A program made the position numbers and the translations under genes. From Microcoleus sp. FACHB-672 (GTDB lineage Bacteria; Cyanobacteriota; Cyanobacteriia; Cyanobacteriales; Oscillatoriaceae), in assembly GCF_014695725.1 (NCBI RefSeq), contig NZ_JACJOU010000007.1, positions 186,001 through 250,000 of the forward strand: a stretch of DNA of 64,000 nt, given 5' to 3'. How positions within the stretch are numbered: position 1 is the first letter of the stretch; the number at the start of each line of letters is the position of its first letter. The notes under the pieces are model-generated. The model did no database searches. It was not told the origin of the DNA and was given only the letters and a program-made list of their open reading frames with translations. Below are positions 1 to 9,184 of the stretch, one piece after another.

Positions 1-402
1 ATCCAGTGCCGGTTCGCCGGTGCGTGGGTCTCTAAACAGTTCTAGATCCCAATAAACCCAGTGCCAGCAGGCAGCTAGGAACAGCAAACCAGACAGGATG
101 ATGTGAGCGGCAGCGACGCCTTCAACGCTCCAGACACCCGGATCAACTGCTGTTGCGCCAGTTACGCTCCAACCCCGCCAAGAGTCGGTTACGCCCAGAC
201 GAGCCATGAAGGGCATGACGTACATACCCTGACGCCACATCGGGTTCAGGACTGGATCACTGGGGTCAAAGATTGCCAGTTCATACAAAGCCATAGAACC
301 AGCCCACCCGGCCACCAGGGCAGTATGCATGAGGTGGACAGAAATCAGGCGGCCTGGGTCGTTCAGAACGACTGTGTGTACTCGATACCAGGGTAGTCCC
401 AT
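1..402 (-). CDS. psbB: Photosystem II CP47 chlorophyll-binding protein, N-terminal part
   Basis: Only the first 134 codons are in the window; the gene continues past the left edge. The reverse strand translates from the ATG at 402 as [19 protein letters not shown], the invariant CP47 start, followed by the first transmembrane helix with its histidine ligands ([13 protein letters not shown]) and later [20 protein letters not shown]47 is the inner antenna of photosystem II, a six-helix thylakoid protein binding chlorophyll a and passing energy to the D1/D2 reaction centre. A strong purine-rich ribosome site (GGAGGAGGAAG) lies about 10 bases before the start. No frame damage is visible. Confidence 0.97.
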   Translation of the reverse strand, partial: MGLPWYRVHTVVLNDPGRLISVHLMHTALVAGWAGSMALYELAIFDPSDPVLNPMWRQGMYVMPFMARLGVTDSWRGWSVTGATAVDPGVWSVEGVAAAHIILSGLLFLAACWHWVYWDLELFRDPRTGEPALD

Positions 403-664
403 TGACTACGCTTCCTCCTCCATGAGAGATGTCTACTTGAACGCTATCTTTCAGTCTTGTGTTTAAGTGCTAAAGTCTTAAATCTGCTTGAGGCTAGCCG
501 GCTGAACAAGAAACTTGTTTGCCAGACCGCATGGGCAGGCATGACAGTGCGTTCTCGAAATATGAGTAGTATTTAAAGAAGTGTAACCATTGAGTGACCC
601 TATTGCAAGCAATTTGACAGGGATAGTGCCGGCACCGCCAGCCTACTGAGTATGGTTAACACTG
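403..664 (-). promoter_or_regulatory. psbB upstream region
   Basis: This 262-base spacer holds the psbB ribosome-binding site next to the start and must carry its promoter. The core is AT-rich with several TTAAG/TAAAG stretches, but I cannot pick a -10/-35 pair with confidence. No tRNA or structured RNA was recognised. Confidence 0.4.
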
Positions 665-1018
665 TTATATTTGCTCATTGGTGCCGGTGGGTTCTACAAT
701 CGCCCCTCCTAATTGGCACGTCGCACCGGCAGCACAAAGTCGCTCAACGACTTGATCGCCGCTGATCAAGCGTTTTAATACGACTTGTCCGATGTTCTTG
801 GCTATCGGTTCGCCCGGTTCTGGAGCAATCGGTTTCACTTCCACCATCAAAACCGCATCTTCCACGCGATAGAGCCACATTCTTTCCTCTGGCTCCATCA
901 GACAAAGATCCATTTGCTCAATTTTGGGTTGACGCCGCCAAGCCATTTCGTTCCACAGACCCTCGGCTCCCCAGACTCGACCTATCGTCCATCCATCTGA
1001 TAGAAAAAAGTATTTCAC
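665..1018 (-). CDS. Conserved cyanobacterial hypothetical protein (117 aa)
   Basis: A soluble, acidic protein of 117 residues beginning MKYFFLSDGWTIGRVWG, with an ATG start. It has no signal peptide, membrane segment or recognisable catalytic motif. The first 70 residues (tryptophan-rich, then a run of alternating hydrophobic and charged residues) look like a compact beta-rich fold, and the last third, after PEPGEPIAKN, looks like a separate helical segment. The overall look is that of small conserved cyanobacterial proteins, but I cannot name a family. It lies upstream of psbB in the same orientation, 262 bases away, so cotranscription is possible but not shown. Confidence 0.6.
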   Translation of the reverse strand: MKYFFLSDGWTIGRVWGAEGLWNEMAWRRQPKIEQMDLCLMEPEERMWLYRVEDAVLMVEVKPIAPEPGEPIAKNIGQVVLKRLISGDQVVERLCAAGATCQLGGAIVEPTGTNEQI

Positions 1019-1478
1019 AGATTTTCGTTGCCACCGTGTTTTTTGGAATTATGCCCTTTTAAGGGACACCGTTGTGCAAGATACCTGTTCTTTGGGTGTG
1101 GTTAGTCATTTTAAGGTAAAGCCCTCACAGGATGTGAAGGGTGGTACCGGCTTCCTCTTTCACCGGCAACGACAGATCAGAGTAGAGGTGCCGGCAGCAG
1201 CCTTCCAAGTCCCAAAACTTCTAAACCTTCGCCTTGACATTCTTTGCGGCATTGCCCTCTTTATTGTGATACGTTGGGCCATTCGCCCCAGTCCACTCCC
1301 TAAGTTTCAAGGCGATGATCTCAACGATCTTTACCTGATTGACGACAGGTAGATGACAACTTGTTGACGAATTTAGCGCGTTTAACTGTAATTGAGCGAG
1401 TACGAAACTGTTTGCACTCTATTTAAAACCTGCTAAACTTCTAATTTAAGAATATCTATTTCAGAAATATTTATAAAT
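1019..1478. other. Intergenic stretch, no recognised gene
   Basis: About 460 bases. A GTG-initiated frame of 92 codons (1074-1352, plus) is open, but its product resembles nothing I know, has no ribosome site and is matched by an open stretch on the other strand, so I do not call it. The right part, from 1420, is AT-rich and leads into the exported protein gene. Confidence 0.5.
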
Positions 1479-2099
1479 ATTAAATACTTTAATTTTACGG
1501 GTTTACTAACAGCAGCAACTTTGGCAGCTAGTAGCTTCGGTTTCTCATTTCCTGTTAGTGCAGAGTCGGTTATTCTAGGAAATTGTGGGAAGCAAAGCTG
1601 CGAGGATCTTCTAGAGCAATTACGCAAACAGTGGCCAGAACAAATCAGCCAATACGAAGCAAACTGTCAAGACAACAACACCCTTGGCTTGCAAGTATTT
1701 GCCAATGAGGGCGAAGCGAGAAAAGTGATGGTTGCCTGTTGGGGAGAAAAGCAGCCAGATGGTTCTAGGTCTGGAGATTTCTTAGCCGTTTTGCCGATTC
1801 CTGGGGAAGAAGCGACTTTTGGGAGTTCGTGGTCTTGTAGCGAAGGCGAATGCTTGGATATTTTAGAAAAGTTACGGGAGCGCTCTCCAGATAAAATTAA
1901 AAAATATGAAACTAAATGTGGAATGGAAGCGGGGACTTTAAACTTATTGATTTCTCAAGAAGAAGCTAATAAAAAAGTAGAAGTTCAATGCTATTTTTTT
2001 AGTGCTTATTTAATCGATGACAATGGAGATGGAGTGGCAGAAGGTGATCGGCAAACAGGTGTTGACATCATTTTAGATACCTTTTCTTGGCCAAAATAG
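1479..2099 (+). CDS. Exported protein with a duplicated four-cysteine domain; unusual start
   Basis: Function unknown. From ATT at 1479 the frame reads as a textbook cyanobacterial signal peptide (MKYFNFTGLLTAATLAASS, then FGFSFPVSA before ES), with cleavage after the SA. No ATG, GTG or TTG exists between the upstream in-frame stop (1434) and TTG 1521, and starting at 1521 would remove the positively charged part and most of the hydrophobic core. The mature protein of about 180 residues is two copies of one module of roughly 75 residues: CxxxxC, a helix with LLEQLRKxxPEQIxxYE, a cysteine, a GTL strand, an EEAxKxV motif and a final cysteine. Four cysteines per copy suggest two disulfides each, fitting a periplasmic or extracellular place. 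A conventional caller would give 1521-2099. Confidence 0.6.
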   Translation: MKYFNFTGLLTAATLAASSFGFSFPVSAESVILGNCGKQSCEDLLEQLRKQWPEQISQYEANCQDNNTLGLQVFANEGEARKVMVACWGEKQPDGSRSGDFLAVLPIPGEEATFGSSWSCSEGECLDILEKLRERSPDKIKKYETKCGMEAGTLNLLISQEEANKKVEVQCYFFSAYLIDDNGDGVAEGDRQTGVDIILDTFSWPK

Positions 2100-2330
2100 C
2101 CACTCAAAAATATTTATTGTGACACCGGCATCTTATTTGGAATACGGGCAGCCCCGATTAACAACAGCTAATTTGACCCTCACCAGCAGAAACATTCCCC
2201 ATTGCCCCAATCCGACTACCTGTAGCCGGAAAGGAACAACCTTTGGTTACGGTGGGAGCGAGCGGTACTTTACTGCCCTTGTATGATTAGATACGGGTGA
2301 ATCAGGCAAGTACCGATTACGGAGGGATGG

Positions 2331-3917
2331 ATGACAATCAAGCGGTTGCTTTTAGGTGCTCTGACAATACTGGCGCTCTTCCTAGTCAGCGCTTCTCTCG
2401 TACAAAGCTGGAACCAACCCCAGATTCAAAGCCGGCTGGAACTGTACCAAACCAATCTCATACTCCATGCCGCAGAGTGGCGAGGGGATAGCGATCAAGC
2501 AGCCGGCGTAGAAAATGCCCGCAAGACGCTAATCGGTGATGATGCCTTTGAAACAGCGCTCAAACAGTATCAGGAAACACGCCAGTCAGCGCAGAAATCT
2601 CTGGAAACCACCCAACAGCAACTCGAACTCGCCCAAACAGCGGCAATCCCACCGGCACCAAAGCCGCCGGCACCAGAGAATCCGCCGGTTAAAACCGCTG
2701 TGCAATCTCCGCAGCAGTTGCAGGCATCGATTGATCGGCTAGATAAATTAATTGATGAACTTGATTTGCGGATCGGTGTTTTGCAAGCGCACAAAGCTCA
2801 AACAGAAGCCGCACTCACAACTTGGACAGGAATAATCGAGCGATCCAGCAACCGCCCTATTGCTCAACCATTCGTTACAACAGCCGGCGTGTTGCGCGAA
2901 CTGTGGAACTCCCGCATCTTACCCGACGCTGAGCCGCAGATCCAACAGAATCTCGATGGGTGGTTTCGCTATCAAGCATTATCCCGCCTTTACGAATTGC
3001 AGGAAAGCTCGAATGTGCTGGCAACGCTGCAAGCAGAGGAACAAGAAGTTGCCCAGCAAGCAGCAATAAAATTAGCAATTATTGGGGGAATTCCGACGAT
3101 AGGCTTCTTTGTAGGAGTTGGCTTACTGATCTTTTTGCTAGCACAGCGGGTGGTGAAGGGAAAAGAATCCCTGCTGGCTCAGCATGGGGAGCTTTCTTGG
3201 GAAACGCCTTGGGATGCTGAGACGATTTGGCAGGTTCTAATCGTCGGTTTTTTCTTTGTGGGACAAATTGTGGTGCCACTGAGCTTAGGGCTATTGAATT
3301 CGGCACTAGACATCAACCCTGCAACTCTCGATGTACGCTCTAAAGCTTTCTACATTCTCGCCAGTTACGTGCTGCTGGCATCGGGAGGGCTTTTGGTAAT
3401 TTATTTATCTGTCAAGCCTTATTTGCCGCTGCCAGAAAGTTGGTTTCGCTTTGATTGGCGCGGAAACTGGTTTTTGTGGGGACTCGGTGGTTACTTGGTG
3501 GCTTTGCCGCTGGTGGTTGTGGTGTCCCTGATTAACCAACGACTATGGCAAGGACAAGGGGGTAGTAATCCGATTCTTCCCATTGCTTTGGAAGGAAAGG
3601 ACAACGTAGCCTTAGCAATATTTTTCTTAACGGCATCCATTGGTGCGCCGGTGTTTGAGGAACTCATGTTCCGGGGGTTTCTGCTGCCCTCTCTAACGCG
3701 GTACGTGCCGGTGTGGGGCGCGATCGCAGCCAGCAGCTTGTTATTTGCAATCGCTCACTTGAATGTATCTGAAGTGCTGCCTCTGGCAACGCTAGGCGCA
3801 GTCTTGGGATTTATTTACACTCGCTCGCGCAATTTATTGGCTCCGATGCTGCTTCATAGTCTGTGGAACACCGGCACCTTACTAAGCTTGTTTATTTTGG
3901 GTAGCGGTTCTAAATAA
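2331..3917 (+). CDS. CPBP (Abi/CAAX-like) intramembrane metalloprotease
   Basis: A 528-residue membrane protein. An N-terminal membrane anchor (about residues 5-25) is followed by a roughly 200-residue region rich in coiled coil and proline (APPAPKPPAPENPP near 105-120), then by six to eight membrane helices. The C-terminal 110 residues carry the glutamic-type CPBP signature: EELMFRG (EExxxR), FAIAHL (second motif histidine) and HSLWN (HxxxN). This family includes CAAX endopeptidase Rce1 and bacteriocin-immunity proteins, which cut inside membranes. The long N-terminal coiled-coil extension is found in cyanobacterial members and its role is unknown. A GGAGGG ribosome site sits just before the ATG. 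The substrate cannot be predicted. Confidence 0.85.
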   Translation: MTIKRLLLGALTILALFLVSASLVQSWNQPQIQSRLELYQTNLILHAAEWRGDSDQAAGVENARKTLIGDDAFETALKQYQETRQSAQKSLETTQQQLELAQTAAIPPAPKPPAPENPPVKTAVQSPQQLQASIDRLDKLIDELDLRIGVLQAHKAQTEAALTTWTGIIERSSNRPIAQPFVTTAGVLRELWNSRILPDAEPQIQQNLDGWFRYQALSRLYELQESSNVLATLQAEEQEVAQQAAIKLAIIGGIPTIGFFVGVGLLIFLLAQRVVKGKESLLAQHGELSWETPWDAETIWQVLIVGFFFVGQIVVPLSLGLLNSALDINPATLDVRSKAFYILASYVLLASGGLLVIYLSVKPYLPLPESWFRFDWRGNWFLWGLGGYLVALPLVVVVSLINQRLWQGQGGSNPILPIALEGKDNVALAIFFLTASIGAPVFEELMFRGFLLPSLTRYVPVWGAIAASSLLFAIAHLNVSEVLPLATLGAVLGFIYTRSRNLLAPMLLHSLWNTGTLLSLFILGSGSK

Positions 3918-4690
3918 GCGCCGTTTTCATCTAATATCCCAGTTGAAAAATAAGGTAAAAGTGTCTTCTGTTTCTGTTGCAAACGCTACATATCCCAAAA
4001 AAAATCTGCTAATCTATCGGTGCTGCTCAACTGATTTGTAGCCGAGGAACCGAAAAATAGTCTAACTTGCCTTAGTTTATTTTCAAGCAGCTACAGATTC
4101 ACCCCAATTTCTCCTCAAATCCGGGATATTGCGCGTTTTTTTTAGGACTTAACTCAAAAGTTCTCTAAGTAAATTTGCTGTTGGTTAAAGAGGAAAAATA
4201 ATAGAATTCTCGCTATGTCTCGAGGGAACGAGCAGGAGTCATCAGCGAACTTGCTTTCTACCTGAAAAATGAACCAGACACAGGGGTAGGAGCAGAAAAA
4301 AGCAAAATTGAGGAAGACAGAGGGACAAGGAGTGGCAAAATCAAAATGAATCCTGAGCAGGAAAGCTGGATTTTAACTGAACAATGAGAAGCCAGCCGGT
4401 GAGGCAACGGGAGCATAAAGCAGGATGAGAGTTTTAATAAATAATCCCACTTTATTTTTTGTTAAATTTAAAATATTGATTTATATTTTACAGTAATTTC
4501 AGGCTATCTTTCAATTAAAGCGTGGGCTACTTCCGTGAGGCGGCTCTATTTCATATCCTGAAAAAATAAACAGCAGTTAAATAAAAGCTTTTCAAAGCAG
4601 GGCACCTGCTGCAGAGACCTTTCACAAAGCTTTTACAAAGACGCTCCGTGATTTATAAATTGTTGGCAGGGGAAACGCATTGCCGGCCCT
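3918..4690. other. Long intergenic region (773 bases)
   Basis: AT-rich spacer between the protease and the GGDEF/EAL gene, with no open frame resembling a protein. It contains purine-rich tracts around 4270-4420 and AT-rich stretches around 4440-4500. I looked for riboswitch cores (cobalamin, glutamine, c-di-GMP GEMM types) and found none. It probably holds the promoter and a long leader of the next gene. Confidence 0.4.
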
Positions 4691-7600
4691 GTGCAACGCT
4701 TTACGCAATCTGAATTCAATATGCAGCGAAACAACCATCCTATCTATCTGCCGCAACTAAACGAAGTCATTGACCGAAACCCTCTAATTGTTGCCCCTCA
4801 AACGCCCCTCATAGAGGTGATAGCACTGATGGGACAACTCCGCAGCAGCTGCCCGCTTGAAAGCCTCAATCCATCCCTCGACGTTGACACCATGCAAGCG
4901 GGTTTAGTGGGAGAAGCGAGGGCCAGTTGTGTCCTGATCAGAGAACCCAGACAAGCGGGAACACCGGCAGGCGAGGTTTTGCAAGGGATCTTTACTGAAC
5001 GGGATCTTGTGCAGCTAATCGCTTCTGGAAAATTGAACTCTTCCGAGTGTTCTCCCTTAACCCAGATTCCTATCGCTGAGGTTATGACTCAACCGGCGAT
5101 CACCCTCAAGGAATCTGAGGCTCAAGATATCTTCACATTGCTACTATTGCTGCGTCAGTACCGAATTCGCCACTTGCCCGTTACAGACAAGCTGGGTCAG
5201 TTAATTGGGGTCGTAACGCCGGAAAGTATCAGGCAAGCCATGCTGCAACCGGCTAACCTTCTAAAAATGCGGCGAGTGGACGAAGTGATGAACGCTGAGG
5301 TGATTCAAGCGCCGGTGAGTGCATCCGTCCTGAGTCTCGCCCAACTGATGAGCAAACATCGTGTCAGCTGTGTCGTCATTACCGAGGAACGGGAAATGCA
5401 AAACAGCGGCAATTCTCGATTCCCCCTACCCTTAGGAATTGTTACAGAGCGAGATATCGTGCAGTTTCAGGCATTAGAGCTAGATTTGTCACAGTTGCCG
5501 GCTCAAGATGTGATGAGTTCGCCCCTATTTTGTCTGCAACCCCAAGATTCCTTGTGGGTAGCCCATCAAGAGATGCATCAGCGCTATGTGCGGCGCTTGG
5601 TTGTCGCCGGCAGCCACGGAGAACTGCTGGGGATCGTCACCCAAACAAATGTCCTGCGGATGCTCGATCCAATGGAAATGTCTGGCGTCATTGATGGCTT
5701 GCAAGTCGCGGTTGAACAGCGAACCGGCGAACTCAAAGAGGCACTCGCTGAACTCAACGAAACGATCGCTCGATTAGAAAATGAGATGGCCACCCGCGAG
5801 CGAGCTGAGCAGCGCTTGCGCTTGCTGGAATCGGTCGTCGTCAACGCCAACGACGCCATCATTATTATGGATGCGGGGTGCGATGATGCCTCAGACCCCA
5901 AAATTGTTTATGCCAACGAAGCGTTCACGCAGCTAACGGGATACCAACCCGAAGAAATTATTGGCAAAACGCCGAATATTTTGCGCGGGCCAAATAGCGA
6001 TCCTGAGCAAATCGCCAAAATCCGCACCGCCTTGTCACACCGGCAGCCGGTGCGCGTGGAATTAATTAACTATCGCAAAGACGGTTCTGAATATTGGGTC
6101 GAACTCAACAGTGTCCCCGTCACCGATCAACAGGACAACTTAACCCACTGGGTGTCTGTGCAGCGCAACGTCACTGAACGCAAACGCATGGAACAAGCAC
6201 TCTTTGAAGAAAAAGAACTGGCGCAAGTCACGTTGCAATCAATCGGCGATGGCGTCATTACCACTGACGCAGCGGGCCGAATAGAGTCACTCAACCCAGT
6301 GGCTGAACATCTGACGGGTTGGTTAAGCGCTGACGCAAAAGGCTTACCCTTAACCCATGTCTTTCAGATTGTTAACGAAATCACACGCTTGCCGGTGGAT
6401 AATACCGCCGAGATTGCCTTGCGTGAAGACAAAGTGGTCGAGATTATGAACCACAGTGTCTTAATTGCCCGTAATGGCCACGAGTGCGCGATCGATCATT
6501 CTGCTGCCCCCATTCATGCCAGTGATGGTTGCATTATCGGTGCAGTTCTCGTTTTCCGAGACAGTACCCTAACGCGGGATATGGCACGCCAATTATCCTG
6601 GCAGGCGAATCACGATGCACTTACGGGTTTGGTCAACCGGCGCGAATTTGAATATCAATTAGAACAAACTATTTTTAAGGTTAAAACCGACAGTCAATCG
6701 CACATCCTGTTATATCTGGATCTCGACCGATTTAAAATTGTTAACGATACTTGCGGTCACGTTGCCGGTGACGAATTGCTGCGTCAAGTTAGCCAGCAAT
6801 TTAAAAGTAGAATTCGCAAAACTGATACTTTAGCGCGTCTGGGCGGTGATGAATTTGCCGTACTGCTTTACCAATGTTCAGAGGCGCAGGGTTTACAGGT
6901 TGCTGAGTCTCTTTTGCAGAGCATTCAGACATTGCGCTTTGTGTGGCAAGATAAAACCTTTTCCATTGGGGTCAGTATTGGTTTAGTTGCGATTAATGCT
7001 GAAACGCAAAGCATCTCGAGTGTTTTGTGTGATGCTGATACAGCCTGCTACACCGCCAAAGATCAAGGCCGCAATCGTATCCACATCTACCAAGCCAATG
7101 ACCACGAATTAGCCCAGCATCGCGGCGAAATTCAGTGGGTTGTAAAAATTAATCAAGCGTTGCAGAACAATCTGTTCTGCCTTTACCATCAGCCAATTAT
7201 CCCGGTTGCCAATCCCAGCGCCAATGTAGAACATTATGAAGTATTCGTGCGCCTGCAAGATAAGACGGGGCAGATGTTTTCACCAATGGCATTTATCCCA
7301 GCAGCGGAGCGCTACCATTTGATGCAAACGATTGACCGCTGGGTTATCCGCACACTTTTCGCTCATTTATCAACGCTCATAACTCACGGTTCAGGAACAA
7401 GCCGGCAGGAGGAATACCTACTGGAAAAAGCCCAACAAACTTCCAACACAAAAGAGAGTTTGTATGCCATTAATCTCTCAGGCTCTAGTATTCATGACGA
7501 GCAGTTCATTGACTTTCTTAAAGAACAGTTTTTTCTCTATAAAATCCCCCCGCAAAAAATCTGTTTTGAAATTACGGAAACAGTTGCAATTGCGAACTGG

Positions 7601-8008
7601 ACGAAAGCCGGGGATCTGATTCAGTCGCTTAAGGAAATGGGCTGCCGGTTTGCTTTAGATGATTTTGGCAGTGGGATGTCTTCCTTTGCCTATCTCAGAC
7701 ATTTACCACTTGATTTTCTGAAAATAGATGGCAATTTTATTAAGAAAATAGTAGAAAATCCAATAGATTTAGCGATGGTAGAATCGATTCATCGAATTTG
7801 CAATGTGATCGGAATTCAAACCATTGCTGAATGTGTAGAAAGTGAAACAGTTTTAAAACAAATCACCCAAATAGGAATTGATTACGCTCAGGGTTATGGC
7901 ATTGCGAAACCGGAGCCGTTTAACCTCACAAATTTGGCCGGCTCAGAAGATGTGCTGGGGGAGTTTCCCCTGAATAAATTAATTTGTGAGGCAAAACTCC
8001 TTTGCTAA
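4691..8008 (+). CDS. CBS-PAS-PAS-GGDEF-EAL c-di-GMP signalling protein
   Basis: A 1105-residue cytoplasmic sensor/effector. Domains in order: four CBS-type segments (about residues 25-130, 133-185, 195-265, 272-330; the first is interrupted), a coiled coil (340-378), two PAS domains (about 378-500 and 510-635), GGDEF (640-800) and EAL (815-1090). The cyclase motif GGDEF is intact, and an RKTD inhibitory site lies five residues upstream, so it should make c-di-GMP with product feedback. The EAL motif reads EVF rather than EAL, while the DDFGSG, NLS and ET motifs remain, so phosphodiesterase activity is uncertain. No transmembrane segment is present; CBS domains suggest adenine-nucleotide sensing. 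Start: GTG 4691 is used here; ATG 4721 (MQRNNHPIYL) is equally plausible. Confidence 0.9.
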   Translation: MQRFTQSEFNMQRNNHPIYLPQLNEVIDRNPLIVAPQTPLIEVIALMGQLRSSCPLESLNPSLDVDTMQAGLVGEARASCVLIREPRQAGTPAGEVLQGIFTERDLVQLIASGKLNSSECSPLTQIPIAEVMTQPAITLKESEAQDIFTLLLLLRQYRIRHLPVTDKLGQLIGVVTPESIRQAMLQPANLLKMRRVDEVMNAEVIQAPVSASVLSLAQLMSKHRVSCVVITEEREMQNSGNSRFPLPLGIVTERDIVQFQALELDLSQLPAQDVMSSPLFCLQPQDSLWVAHQEMHQRYVRRLVVAGSHGELLGIVTQTNVLRMLDPMEMSGVIDGLQVAVEQRTGELKEALAELNETIARLENEMATRERAEQRLRLLESVVVNANDAIIIMDAGCDDASDPKIVYANEAFTQLTGYQPEEIIGKTPNILRGPNSDPEQIAKIRTALSHRQPVRVELINYRKDGSEYWVELNSVPVTDQQDNLTHWVSVQRNVTERKRMEQALFEEKELAQVTLQSIGDGVITTDAAGRIESLNPVAEHLTGWLSADAKGLPLTHVFQIVNEITRLPVDNTAEIALREDKVVEIMNHSVLIARNGHECAIDHSAAPIHASDGCIIGAVLVFRDSTLTRDMARQLSWQANHDALTGLVNRREFEYQLEQTIFKVKTDSQSHILLYLDLDRFKIVNDTCGHVAGDELLRQVSQQFKSRIRKTDTLARLGGDEFAVLLYQCSEAQGLQVAESLLQSIQTLRFVWQDKTFSIGVSIGLVAINAETQSISSVLCDADTACYTAKDQGRNRIHIYQANDHELAQHRGEIQWVVKINQALQNNLFCLYHQPIIPVANPSANVEHYEVFVRLQDKTGQMFSPMAFIPAAERYHLMQTIDRWVIRTLFAHLSTLITHGSGTSRQEEYLLEKAQQTSNTKESLYAINLSGSSIHDEQFIDFLKEQFFLYKIPPQKICFEITETVAIANWTKAGDLIQSLKEMGCRFALDDFGSGMSSFAYLRHLPLDFLKIDGNFIKKIVENPIDLAMVESIHRICNVIGIQTIAECVESETVLKQITQIGIDYAQGYGIAKPEPFNLTNLAGSEDVLGEFPLNKLICEAKLLC

Positions 8009-8036
8009 AGACGCTCGAATTGAACCGAGTGGGGTT

Positions 8037-9002
8037 TTATTGCATCAAAACCACCGCATCCCGTCCAGAAGCTTTAGCCTGGTAAAGTGCCTTATCAGCC
8101 GCTAAAATCAGCGTCGCCGATAAGGAGCTAGGGACGGGGATTACGCTGCCAACGCCTAAACTTACGGTAATGTACTTGCTAGCTGTAGAAGTGGCGTGAA
8201 CAATTGCCAGCGCTTCCACTCGCTTGCGGATAGATTCAGCCACCTGCACCGCACCGGCAGCTTCAGTGTTGGGCAAAATCACCGCAAACTCTTCTCCTCC
8301 ATAACGTGCCACTAAATCGGCAGGACGCCTCACCGACTCCGTAATGGCACGGGCAACCTGCTGCAAACACTCATCACCGGCTTGATGGCCATAAGTATCG
8401 TTGTAGGCTTTAAAAAAATCAACATCACACATGATTAGAGACAGAGAAGCCTGCTCTCGCGCCAGTCGCAGCCACTCTTTCTCAAACCGCTCATCAAACA
8501 AACGCCGGTTGGCTACTTGGGTTAAACCATCAAGAGAGGCAAGCCGGCGCAACTTTTGATTAGCCGCCTCTAATTGTTTATAAAGATGGGATTGTTGAAT
8601 CAGACGCCGCACCCGCTGACGCAACACTGCCCAGTGAATCGGTTTAGTGACGTAATCACTCGCGCCCACCTCAAACGCCCGATCCACCGACTCAGGATCG
8701 TCCAGACTGGTAATGATCAGCAGCGGTGTCCGATCACCCCCAGGCAAGGCTTGCAGGTGTCGGCAGCAAGTAAAACCATCCATCACCGGCATCACCGCAT
8801 CCAACAGGACAATATCCGGCTGCAGGTGATTGTAATCGGCTAAAGCTTGCTCCCCGTCAGTTGCCTCTGCCACCCGGTAGCCTTCTTTTTCCATTGCGCG
8901 TCGCAGTAGCATTCGCGTGGTTCGATCGTCCTCAACCACGAGGACAAGAGGGGGTTCATTCTCTAGAGAAATTGTTGTATCAGGGGCAAATTGCTCGAAC
9001 AT
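8037..9002 (-). CDS. Response regulator diguanylate cyclase (REC-GGDEF, PleD/WspR type)
   Basis: A 321-residue protein. The receiver domain (about residues 17-135) has the acidic pocket (VEDD), the phospho-acceptor in IVLLDAVMPVMDG and the conserved TKP lysine. The GGDEF domain (about 150-320) carries GGEEF, which is active in this family, preceded by an RPAD inhibitory site. The likely role is phosphorylation-dependent synthesis of c-di-GMP. It lies convergent to the GGDEF/EAL gene (28 bases apart) and just downstream of the giant hybrid kinase on the same strand, which makes that kinase a plausible phosphodonor; this is inference from position. Confidence 0.93.
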   Translation of the reverse strand: MFEQFAPDTTISLENEPPLVLVVEDDRTTRMLLRRAMEKEGYRVAEATDGEQALADYNHLQPDIVLLDAVMPVMDGFTCCRHLQALPGGDRTPLLIITSLDDPESVDRAFEVGASDYVTKPIHWAVLRQRVRRLIQQSHLYKQLEAANQKLRRLASLDGLTQVANRRLFDERFEKEWLRLAREQASLSLIMCDVDFFKAYNDTYGHQAGDECLQQVARAITESVRRPADLVARYGGEEFAVILPNTEAAGAVQVAESIRKRVEALAIVHATSTASKYITVSLGVGSVIPVPSSLSATLILAADKALYQAKASGRDAVVLMQ

Positions 9003-9184
9003 AGCATCGTAGAAGAACTAGGGCTAGGGAAGAATTAGAAATGGCTTTTTTCTTCGGCAGCAATCAAAAAGTTTAAAGACTCATGAGCTGACTTAATCGG
9101 GTCGCAATCAAAAGCGGCAGAGCAGTAAAGATGTTAAGGAAATCGCAAAATATTCTCCAGAGCAAGCGTATGTGTGAACCCTAA

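Noticed and set aside
1074-1352. GTG-initiated 92-codon frame
   Set aside because: No ribosome site, no recognisable product, and the opposite strand is open as well; probably non-coding.
4180-4690. Possible riboswitch in the long leader of the GGDEF/EAL gene
   Set aside because: Some paired purine-rich stretches exist, but none matches the c-di-GMP, glutamine or cobalamin cores I know.
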